A stretch of 64,000 nucleotides of DNA from Atherix ibis (taxonomy: Eukaryota; Arthropoda; Insecta; Diptera; Athericidae): positions 59,182,220 to 59,246,219 of the forward strand of contig OY282609.1 of NCBI GenBank assembly GCA_958298945.1. The letters run 5' to 3'. How positions within the stretch are numbered: position 1 is the stretch's first letter; the number at the start of each line of letters is the position of its first letter. The notes beneath the pieces were generated by a model. The model worked only from the letters and a program-made list of their open reading frames with translations, did no database searches and was not told the DNA's origin. The translations under genes and the position numbers were made by a program. This document shows positions 1 to 12,200 of the stretch, one piece after another.

Positions 1-228
1 TAAAAATCGTTCAAAGTGGAGAGAAAAAAATTTCGTCCTTTCGATAAGCTTAAATGGTCATTTCTGACTGGTGGCAATAGTAATAGCGTCTGTAGTAGGA
101 TTGGTGGTGTTCTTAAGAAAGAGTGTTTATCGAATGTAAAAATATGTGAAACGTGTCTTTTCGAAAAGCGTATTAAAAATAAAACCACTAAAACGGAGGG
201 TCTAACATTTGCATTACTGGCAGGCCCC
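1..228 (+). other. Probable 5' UTR / upstream part of Pde11 exon 1
   Basis: The sequence before the proposed ATG at 229 stays open in frame from about position 16 but has no recognised homology. The ATG sits in a CCCCATGG context. A longer N terminus cannot be excluded, but an N-myristoyl signal would require starting at 229. The transcription start is not visible and may lie left of the window. Confidence 0.4.
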
Positions 229-289
229 ATGGGCCAGGCTGCTAGTATGTGTCGATTTCGTGGATGTCGCTACAAGAAAGGAAAAACAG
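229..289 (+). CDS. Pde11: Pde11 exon 1: N-terminal membrane-targeting segment
   Basis: It encodes 20 residues beginning [12 protein letters not shown], with Gly2 and Ser6 fitting the N-myristoylation pattern MGxxxS and cysteines at 8 and 13 that could be palmitoylated. From memory this matches the N terminus of a Drosophila Pde11 isoform. The donor is ACAG|GTACAA. The exon ends after one base of a codon, exactly what the acceptor at 15734 needs to make Gly. The intron that follows is 15.4 kb. Confidence 0.75.
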
Positions 290-3200
290 GTACAATGAGT
301 ATAGCCTAAGAACCTTAGATTATGGAGTATAAGCATAGACAATTCAAGCTACTCACACTAATCAAATGATGCATAACTGGTCAAAGGTATTATTTTTAGA
401 TAGGGGGAAATTTTCTATTTTTGTACATACTGAAAGAAAATTTTTTTAGTTCAATAAATAGAAAAATAGATGTCAGGCGCAACAGCTAAAAAAAAATTTT
501 TATAAATTTGTAGATTTGTATTTCCGTTTATTCTACTTTGTTTTTTTTGTGCTTCAAAGTATTTATATTAAATTTTAATAGTTTTTAAAGTTAAAATAGT
601 ATATTTTTAATATACATTTAAAGCAACGTGCTTCACATAGCTTCATATTAAGCTAATAGATGGGGTAAGGGTATGTAGATGTTATTTTTGGTTCTTTCCA
701 ATTCCACTGGATTTTTTGGTTTCATGTTGGGCGACGATTGTCTATCCATATACTCTATAATCTAATCTAAGAACTGTCATTATTTTTAATTACGATTGTT
801 ATTATTATTATTATTAACATTATTACTCTTAAAAAAGAATAAATATAATTTTTAAATAATAAAAAAAACTCTTTTTGAACATTATCGTAAAGTCTAATTA
901 ATAAAATTATTTCGAAAGCATTCAAGACACAAATTTTTTTCCATAAATATTTATTAGATACGGAATTTTTAGAAAGTTTTATGTTCAATATTAAAAAATA
1001 TTCGTAATTTGAGTATCTTTTCTTAGGTTTGTGGTTAATGGGCTGATAGGAAATCATTGCTTTTTGAGTTTAAAATAATGAGTTTTATGAAATTGTCTTG
1101 TTGGAATTGTACACTTTCTATGAAAAGGATATACCTAATTAAAAACATGCCTAAAATTGATCTCTTATTTCAAATAAGTCCTCTTTATCCAATCTAAGTA
1201 CTACAAGAAAATAAGATACCACCACTAGACTTGGCTTAGGTACACGGGGTTTACCAAACCCGAAGGTTCACGTTCGATTATATCCAAAAATTAAGCTTTA
1301 TAGTATTAAAATATATGGACTTAAATCATCTTATACCAAAGAATATCTTTTCAGTATTTTCAATGTCGTTTGAGAAATCTTTGCTTTTTTAGTTGGAAAA
1401 TAATGAAATTTTTTGTAGAAAAATGAAAAAGCATATTAAAGTAAGCCTCCTTCATTTTGTTATAATAAAGAACTTCCAAGTTAAAATGCTATAAAAATAA
1501 ATTTTGGTACTAGTATAAAATTAACTCAAGACATTTGATCTTCTCCCAGCGCGTTAAATATCATGAAAAAATTATAATTTTTCTGCCTTTTTGTAAATAA
1601 TTTCAAGGATTGCGTTTATCATCTTATCCTTAAGGAATTTCTCTAGGCTTTGCTCATTTTTACTTTGTAGTTTTAGTGCGAAAATTGTGAAAATATTTAA
1701 AAGGATATTATTTAATATTTTCCGGAATCTATCCATCAACATTTCAAAAATCCAACTGATTTATTAGATTTTGAAATGTTGAAGGATATTTCTAACAGTT
1801 CGGCTGAAAAGTTTAGAACGAAACACAGTAGAAATATTTTTTTTTGCAAAATTCATTTTTATTATTCAACATAGATGCCTTCGAGGGCGATACAGCGATT
1901 ATAGCGATCTTCCAACTTTTCGATACCATTTTTATAGTACTCTTTCGGTTTTGCCTCAAAATAGGCCTCAGTTTCATCATCGGTCTTAAATTTCTTGCCA
2001 GCGAGCATTCTCTTGAGGTCTGCAAACAGGAAAAAGTCGCTGGGGGCCAGATCTGGAGAATACGGTGGATGGGGAAGCAATTCGTAGCCCAATTCATTGA
2101 GTTTGACTATCGTTTTCATCGACTTGTGACACGGTGCATTGTCTTGGTGAAACAACACTTTTTCTTCGTCAAATGAGGCCGTTTCTTAGCGATTTCTTTC
2201 TTCAAACGATCCAATAACGCTATATAATAGTCGCTGTTGATCGTCTGTCCCTTCTGGAGATAGTCAATGAATATTATACCATGCGCATCCCAAAATACAG
2301 ACGCCATCACCTTGCCAGCCGACTGTTGCGTCTTTCCACGCTTTGGATTCGGTTCGTCGCTCGCTCTCCACTCTGCCGACTGCCGATTGGACTCTGGAGT
2401 GTGGTGACGGAGCCATGTTTCATCCATTGTCACATATCGACGCAAAAATTCGGGTTTATTGCGCTTGAACAGCTCCAAACACTGCTCAGAATCATCAACA
2501 CGTTGTTGTTTTTGGTCCACAGTGAGCCCACGCGGCAACCACTTTGCTCACAGCTTTCGCATGCCCAAATATTCATGCACGATATGTCCAACACGCTCTT
2601 TCGATATCTTCAGAGTCTCAGCTATCTCGCTCAACTTCACTTTACGGTCATTTAAAATTATTTTGTAGATTTTTTTGATGTTTTCTGCCGTAACCACCTC
2701 TTTTGGACGTCCACTGTGTTCTGCATCAACTGTGCTCGTACGACCAGTTCGAAATTGACGAAACCAATATTCCACAGTTGAAATAGCTGGAGCAGAGTCC
2801 AGGTAACGTTTGTCAAACCATGCTTTGGTTTCTACTGTATTTTTTTTCATCAAAAAGCAATGCTTTATCAATACACGAAATTCGTCTTTATCCATTTTTT
2901 TTTCAATAACAAAAGTTGCTCCACTCAAAATGCTATATCTCACGAACCAATCGAGCGATTGCTGTCAAATTTTGACAGGAATTATTTGAAGCATGGGGCT
3001 TTGTGATAATTAAGTAGATTTTTGCAAGAGGCAAAACGTTGCATCTAGACGTCATGGTTTTCAACTTTGCAGCCGAACTGTTATGTCTAACTTTATAAAA
3101 AAGTCTCGTACAATCTAATTTAACTCAAAAATATCGCCATAATCACTTTACAAAAAAAAATTGTTACCGAAATTATTCTAGAAAAAAAGTGTCCATTTTA

Positions 3201-6200
3201 CTTTTACAAAAATACCCCCATTAAGTTTACTCGAAAATTCCTCTACAAGGGTCATTCAACAAGTACTTAGCCTACAAAAGAAAAACGAAAATTTTGGAAT
3301 GGTGGCAATTTATTTTTGCACATAATCTCCTTCAAGCTCGATACACTTGGCCCAGCGATGCTCTAACTTTTTTAACCCATCCAAAAAATACATTTTCTCG
3401 AGGGAAGCAAAATAGGCCTCCGTGGCGACGATGACCTCCTCATTCGACCCAAATCTATTCCCGGCGAGTGATTTTTTCAGGTTTGGAAACAAAAAGGAGT
3501 CACAGGGGGCCAAATCTGGAGAGTACGGTAGATGGGGCAGCAATTCGTAGCGCAATTCGACCAATTTGGCCATGGTGAAGGCAGAGGTGTGAGCCGGCGC
3601 GTTGTCGTGGTGGAACAGCACTTTTTTCTTCGCAAAGCGGGGCCGCTTTTTCTTCAATTCGACGTCAAATCGCCCCAATAAGTCAGCATAGTAGCGCCCC
3701 GTGATTGTTTTACCCTTCTCGAGGTAATCGATGTGGATCACACCTTGTGAATCCCAGAAAACGGTGGCCATCAGCTTTCCGGCCGATCGAACAGTCTTCG
3801 CCTTCTTCGGAGCACGTTCGCCGGGTATGTACCAGTGAATCCATGTATCGTCGACGGTCACGAAACGACGCAAGAACTCCGCTGGATTGCGCTGAAACAG
3901 CGCCAAACACGTCGCCGATGTGGTCTCACGGTTGCGCTTGTTTTCCGGTGTGAGCAAACGCGGCACCCATTGCGCCGACAGCTTTCTCATGCCCAGTTCT
4001 TCGTGTAGAATATGATGCACCGTTCCTACTGCGATGCCCACAGTCTCAGCTATCTCGTGAACCTTCAATCGACGGTCTGCCAACACGAGATCGTGGACTT
4101 TTTTAACGTTTTCCTCCGTAGCAGCCGTTTTCGGGGCACCTGGGCGTGGCTCATCAAAAACCGACGTGCGGCCACGAACAAACTCGTTGAACCAATTCTT
4201 GACGGTCGCCATCGAAGGAGAAGAGTCACCATACACAGCATCCAAGCGATCTTCGATTTCGCTGCGCGTTTTCCCTTCCAAAAACAAGAATCTAATCACC
4301 GAACGATATTGTTCTTTTTCCATTTTTGTGCAACCGACCGACGCGCTCGCTTTCAAAGGCTCTCAAAACAAAACTAATGAAGGGAATCGACTGACAGTAG
4401 GCTATTAAAAGAATGTACTGCATGATGGTGACAGCAGTTCCATCGGGCGGTGAGGCTAAGTACTTGTTGAATGGCCCTCGTGATCGCATATTTAACACAA
4501 AAAAACCCTGTAACAAACATTATTCTATAATATTTTGCAAAAACGCTTCGAAAATGAAATCTTTTCTTAAAAAAAAGTGTCCATTTTACTTTTACAAAAA
4601 TGCCCCCATTAACACTTTACTACCAATCTGTTGATATTGATAGTCTAGAAAATATCAAAATTTGTGGTTAAAAAATTCAAATTTAATCAATAAATATTTT
4701 TTACATATAATAGAGAATATTAACAAAAATTTATTTCTATAATTACTGTTACGCCTACGCACATACATAAATAATTCTGCTTGTACATAAAAAATGTATA
4801 CAGATGGGAATTTTTGCCATATTGCTAATGAATAATTTCCTTTTGAGAAAGTTTACATCTGGACACAATCATCCATGAATATGCGGGTGGTGGCTGACGA
4901 AGTGAACTATGGTAGGTGGTTAGGATCGATCTCTCTCTATGAGCATATTATATATTGAATAATATGAAATAATATTAATTTGCAATTTGAGATTAAATTT
5001 GGACTTTATGAATTTATGTATACGCTTATAGTCCCCGCCCCTGACTTGTATGTGTTCCCAACCGTACTTGAATTGCCCAAAAAGTTCCCACGCAAAATTC
5101 GAAGGCCAAAGGAATTACCTGCTGTCGTTGTTCTGACGAACGTGACAGTCTTTCGTTAATCAATCAAAAGTTCTTCGACATTCAAATACGAATAATAATC
5201 GTTATCCTTGCCATAGTGGTATTGGAAAAGTGGCAAGGGACTCTACAGAAGTTTATAGAACGGGTCACTGGCAATATAATCTGCATAAATATTAGCATAA
5301 ACAAATATAATAAAAAGCAAAAATAGCAACAATTCCGAATTTATCCTATGTAGTCCTGTTAGCTTCCCTTTTCCTCATTCATCCCTGTTACAATCTCCAT
5401 AGTTAATTCATGATAATCCTTCACCCGCACACAACAAGTATTATCCTTTCTGTAGTAAAACTGAGTTAGTTCCTGCCTGACATCGGATTGTCATTAAATT
5501 TTGAATTCATAACAGAAAAAGGAAACGAACTTAAAAATTTAAATTACTTCCGGCTTTTTTGTTACGCAGTTAAGTTCAAATAAAGTTTAACTATTTATCC
5601 CGAATCTCGAGGCCCTTCCTTTCTGCTATTTTTAAATTCATCCTTTGTTCTTAAAGTTTATCGTTAAATTTGATGAATATTTTAAAATATAGATACTATA
5701 TCTATTAAGTTTCCTATTTAATATTAGTTAATTGTATAAGTCTCAATGGGTAAGGGTGTATACAATAAAAAGTAAATTGTGCGAAAGGAATATTTCAATG
5801 ATAACAGAGAAGTTTTTTTTTTTTAAATCACGTTTTAACTTTTGAAAATAGTCTTTGGACTATTTTTTATATATTTCGAATGGTAATTAGAATTTCGAAT
5901 TTTACGAGTATCATTTAAATTGCATTGAAATTCAATAGTTGTTTTTCGGAATTTTTTAAGAGTAGTTATTGGTTAAAAACCCAGAAATATTGTTGTGAAT
6001 GCTGCTAATTTTGCTGCTAAGTACCTTGGCATAGGAACATTTGCAGTTTCAGAATCTTTTTAAGCGATGTTCTGGCAGTGGCTTGTTGAGCAGAGCGACG
6101 AATACTAGTAATATTATTTGATTCAACGCGACTTATCTGTCGTTAAACATAAAACCACGAGTCGCCTACGAACCTAGTGATTGAGTTACGCTCAATCAAC

Positions 6201-9200
6201 GCACCACCATTATTGGTAGTTTACAGTCAGTAACCAGTTACAAGCTGGTTATTCCAACCTATCTAAACCTCTACCCGCGATATGTGTATAAACCACAGCT
6301 ACTACATTTCTGCCTAAGGCGTCAAACTATTGTCGGGCACAGTATGTTCCATGGGGCACCCCGATTCCCGTAGTACTAATTTTTGTTTTAAGAGTACTTC
6401 TGTTTGTACTCCGCTCATTGAGCTACGGTCAAAAATCTTGTAAATTCATAGTCACCACTAAGCTAGCTCAGGTACGCGGGTTCGCCAAGACCCGAAAGTA
6501 CAACCGGAATCGACCTTGGTCATTTACACATTCATTTACACACCATTCTCGCTTTCCCCGTACAGGCCGCACTCAATGAGAACGTGCTTGGTACTCTCCT
6601 CCGCCGCCCCACAAGGGCATCTTGCCTCTCAGCCAGACCACGCACACACAGGAACCCATTCATACTGGCATGTCCCGTGAGTATATACCCAAAGTACATA
6701 GGCAGACACAAAGCACACATCCTAAATGAACATGTGTGTCCATCTGCCATTCACACTCTCATCCCATCGACGTTGCCAAATTTCATACGTTCTATTTAGG
6801 ACCAGTACACGCTGTTGGGGTGGACTAAGATCCTGAACATCTTCATTCATAACCGGACAACCAGCAAGCGGGATGCCTCGCCGTAGACTGTAGCGACGAA
6901 TGGTACAGGCAGATGGATCTTCAAGGACACTCTACCGTATAACTTCCGGCGCCGCGTCGGTACTTATGATCTGCTTTCCCCGAAAAATCACCGGCTGACC
7001 CAGTTCTTTCAAACCGCTCAATTAGATTCGGAATAATGTCATTGCTAGGAGATACTCTGCCATTAAAATGTTGCCGCTATTTTAGTTTGAATAATTGATC
7101 TTTTACTGGAACATAAAAATTTAATGAGTTTTACTCATTGCTGGACATCATACATAGTCATATGAATATCCAAAAGATGCTCTTTAACCTAAAAAAAAAA
7201 AAAAAGAAAAAAACAAAAACAAGTTATAACTTTTTAATTTCTCTCTTCAGTTTTAGGGCTTCAGGACTAGATTTGTGGGGATATACTAAGTTAGTGCTTC
7301 GATTGTAATTTTTTTTTGTAAGACGAATTTCTCGCTTTATCCTTCGGAGATCTTTTAAAAATTTAAAATAAATTCTGTAATGTAGGGAAGCACTATCGGC
7401 TATGTAATTTTTTTTTAATATTTGTTATTTAGAATCTGCTAGTTTTGTGCTTTAAGATAAAAGAAAAAAAGAAAATCTTTTTTATACAATAGATAATTAT
7501 CAAAGTGTTTGTGGGCAAAATAGGCATAGAAAGTGCTCTTGGACGTTTGTGTCTAGTACCTTGTGTTCGAATCCAGCCAGTGGCATAGCCCAGAGGACCT
7601 TTAATTGTAGTGCTAAAAATGTTATAGAAAATGACATTACAAATGAAGAATAAATAGGGGTGGAAAATATAATACAAATTTGGGGCATTTTTTTGAGGAA
7701 GTATTTATAATACTTGTAGTAAAATGAAACCCATTATTTTTGCATTAAATTGAAGGTTTTATTTAGCATAGATAGAATGATACGATTAAGGTCAAATATG
7801 CACCGTTTTGTTCGATAACTTGTTGCCATTTTGGAGGTAATTTCATAATGCCTCTCTCATAGAAACCCTCGTCCCTATTGGCAAAAAACTGGGACAGTCA
7901 ATTTTCACAATCTTCTCTTGAGGCGAATTTTTCACCTGCAAAATCATTCGTCATAGACAGGAAGAGGTGGTAATCACTTGGTGCCAGGTCCGGACTATAA
8001 GGTGGATGCAAAAGAACATCCCAACCAAGTTCCCGGAACTTCTGGCGAGTCACTATCGATGTATGCGGCCTGGCGTTGTCCTGATGGAACACAATTCCTC
8101 TCCTATTGGCCAAAGCTGGCCGCTTCTGGGCGATTGCTTCTTTCAGACGGTCCAATTGTTGACAGTATAGGTCCGAATTAAGAGTTCGGCCGTAGGGGAT
8201 CAGCTCATAGTAGATGATTCCCTGCCAGTGCCACCAAACACACAGCAAAACCTTCCTGGCTGTCAATCCTGGCTTGACCACCGTTTCGCTTGACGTTGTA
8301 GTAAGTGACCCACTTTTCATCACCAGTAACCATCCGCTTCAGAAATGGATCGATATTGTTGCGATTCTGCAGCGATTCGCAGATGGAAATTCGGTCCATG
8401 AGGTTTTTTTGCGATAACTCGTGTGGCACCCATACACCGAGCTTCTTTTTGTATCCAGCCTTATTTAAGTGGTTCCAAACGGTTTTTTGTGCAACGTTTA
8501 GCTCCTGGGCAATCGAAACAGTGCTTACGTGATGGTCGGACTCGACGATTTCCATTATTTTATCGACATTTTCGACAATTGGCCTTCTAGAGCGTAGTGC
8601 ATCTTTGACATCAAAATTACCGGAACGGAATCGACGAAACCAAAATTGCGCGTGATTGGCTGTTACAGTATCAGGACCATAAACACTATTCATATTTTCA
8701 GCTGCCTGGCTTGCGTTTTCGCCTTTGTCGAAGAAAAACTGTAAAATATGGCGTATTTTTTCTTTGTTGGTGTCCATATTTAACGCGTGCTAAAAAAATA
8801 CTGAGTCAAGTAATCACAAAACTGTAGTACGAAATCTTATCTTTCTAACGCCATCTAGTGCAACCCGATCGCACTTTTTAAACGGGAGATAAAGTTCTCC
8901 TAAAGCCATCTATTGGCAAAATAATGGACTACTTTTTACTACACCATATAGAATGTTAAATTTACAAAAAAAAATCTGTAAAAATTTCTTCAAGTTAAAA
9001 AAAAATTAAATTTAAATCTGTAACCCAAAAAATGGTAAAAATTTAAAGTTTTATTTTGATAATGTGTATAAAAATTTTGCAGTAATTTTTCGAATTTATA
9101 AAAAAATGCAAATTGGGAATTTTTTTTTTTAGAGAACATGAACTTTGACAAAAAAAAAATTTAAAAATATTCAAAGTGAGTATCAAAAAAAATCCAATAG

Positions 9201-12200
9201 TTACTATCGATAACAATTTCGATAACTACAAAGAGTATCTTTTTAAAAAAGACTCTTTTCCAGCATTGATTCTTCAACAAAAAAAATTCCTTTAAATTCT
9301 TAGAAGTAGTTTTTATTAAAATTTATCAAAAATTCCACAAATTGATCCTTTTTATGACAATTCAAATTCAATCTGCTCAAATATATTATGGAAGCTTTTT
9401 TAAAATGTGAATTTATGTGTGGTCTTGTTCGCTTAAAAGACACTCCTCGGTTCAAATGTGTTAGTAATTTATTTTAGGCAAATAAATAGGAAAAAGCATT
9501 AAAGAAAAATCCTGTCAAAAAAAAATGTTTTAAAACGATTCCATATATTCTTTTCGTGTTTATACATATCCCCAAGGGATACTGCTTTTAAAGAATATCA
9601 TCTATTAATATAAATATTTTCTTATATTTTGGCAAAGGAAAATTTTACGAATTTTTTCGAGCGTTTAAAAATTGCCTTCGGTCAGAAGAGCAAAAGAAAA
9701 CTTAAAAACCACCCACACCACTAATAAATAGTATATGAAAGCCACTTTCGGATGAATGACAAAATTGTTTTCTCACAAAAAGCATTATTGATGTATGAGG
9801 TTGTTAAGGAGTAAAGAACCCGTTCACCCGTTCACGGAAAACAGAAATTCAAAAATAAAATTTTTAATGGTACAGTATTGATATTTTTTGGGCTCCGGGC
9901 GGAATTTCATCTAATCCCATTACATTATTCATTTTATGGTCTGACTAAAAAAAAATGTAAGAGAAATTTTTTATTAAAAGGATCTTTTCTGCCCACAGTT
10001 ATTAGGAGCGATTTTTTTTCTTTTTCAATGCTTCAATCCCCACTCCACCATTACTACTAGAAATTGTGTTTGTTTTGAGGCTAAATCATTATAATCGTTT
10101 TGAAATTGGACAATTTCGACATCCTTTTTTTCCAGTATTTCACATTAAAAACGTTACGACAAAATAACTAGTTTCGTTGCATTTTTTTTTTATATTTCAT
10201 TTGAAAATAGAAAAATAAACTAATAATATTAGGAGTTGGCATTATCAGCAAAATATATTCTATGCAATTTATGCATCGGGAAAAGTTCTTTGGAGAGATT
10301 CACGAATAAAAACAATGAAAAGCTGAATTTTAATCGGGAATATAGAATACTTCATGAATGTGTTAGGACTGCCGTAGGGTAAGGGTGGGGGGTTCAGTGT
10401 TATCAAATTTGATTTGGTATTTTCAAGTACACTTCCGTACTGTTGCAGTCTTGAGGAGAACTCTTCGAGACTCTCAATTGAGTGATACCATAGATTCAGA
10501 CAACGTGCGATTTTGTTCGTCATAGAATCTGGGAATCGTGCAATATTTTCTAAAATTAGACATCAACCGTACTGCCTGACGTCGGAAACCCGTGCCACTT
10601 GTCGACGACATTGGATAATAGCATATTCCGCCAAACGCCCACTATGCATTAGTGCCCTTGTATTGTCATCGAGGCTATAGGGGCGAGACAGAACCATCTA
10701 AGATGCACTCGAATCACCCGATCCACCCAATCCACCAAATCTACCCGACATACATGGCGAAAGTCTGTAAAAACATATTCGGCTACATGGATTCTTGGCT
10801 ATAGTGCATACACGTACATGACACCATAAAAAATTATGTTTGGTACTTTTTATGATCATCTCCGTCGCGGATATTAATATTTTTCTCTGCGTGTTTTTGT
10901 ATATTTTCTTTTTTTTTCTAATGGAAAATCATATTCAAAATGCGTTCTGAATTATAAAATGAAATTAGCCAAGTGGCACAAAACTTACCGGCGAAAAATG
11001 GAATCGCGATAGGAGTTTCTGCACAATTTTCCCATACAAGCACACTATTATTTTATGAGGATATATGTACTATGAGTATGACCAGAACTAACAATTGCCA
11101 TTAGATTAGTGCGTGCGGTTGGAAGAGACTCTCTATCTTACCGTCAGTCCACCAGACCAAAAATGGTTCTATTTATCCATGCTTGGGGTCATTTGGGGGT
11201 GCGGTTTGCATCCCTTAATCAAAATAACACATCATATTGAAATTAATTCAGGGTGCTTTAATTAATGTCAAGACTCAAACTGACTCTTTGATTTATGTCG
11301 AAACAACTTGATTAAAGAGCATCAATGCACCCGGCTTCAGCAACGGATTTCTTAAGAAGATAATTTATTATCTTTGATGCTGTTAAGTACAAATAACGTT
11401 TGGCCAATAAGAAATATTTGAAGGCGAGAAAAGTTAAAATAAAAAAAAAAATAACACACAATTTTGTAGAAAAACTTTTCCATAACTTCCCTCACATACA
11501 CATACACACACTGCCACGGTTCTTAAAGTTTAGAATTATTTTCTAAACTTTAAGAACCGTTTAATAAGAATTTAACTTTCAGAAATATTCCAGAGAAGCG
11601 ATAACTTCCAAGAGGGAAACGTCCTTGAATTTAGCTATAGTTAATACAAAACTTTAAGGGTGAATGGGGATTAGGTAACATTATTAAATAAAAATTCGAT
11701 TATTTATTAAATTGGTTTTTTTTTTGTTCGATTTGGAATATATTTTTAGTTAGGGTCACACATAAAACGTTATGTGAATTTTAATTTTATTGTGACAGAA
11801 TTAACATTTTTGAAAATTCTTTGGTTTTTTTTAAAAATTGCTTGCAAAAAATAAAAATCAACAAAATCTACCCCAAATTTTATAATTTTCCTAGTCAATT
11901 GAGTAGCTTTTATGGACTTTTATCACAAATTTCAAAACTTTGAATTTGTAATAAAAGTCCATAAAAGCTACTCAATTGGTTACGAAAATTATAAAATTTT
12001 GAGGTTAAACTTATTAATTTTAATTAAATATATAGAGAAAAATTTAACACTTGTGAATAAATTATTTATGAACAAATACACCTGAAATTTAAGGTTGAGA
12101 TTTTTTAAATTTTCTGAATTCTGGAAAAAAAATGTTTAACAGAAAAGTATTTTTTTCGTGAATTTATTATTGAAGCCGAAAATAAACTGTTTTCTAGGAC

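Noticed and set aside
4012..4408. Plus-strand frames opposite the M2 transposase
   Set aside because: Antisense shadows of the conserved minus-strand transposase.
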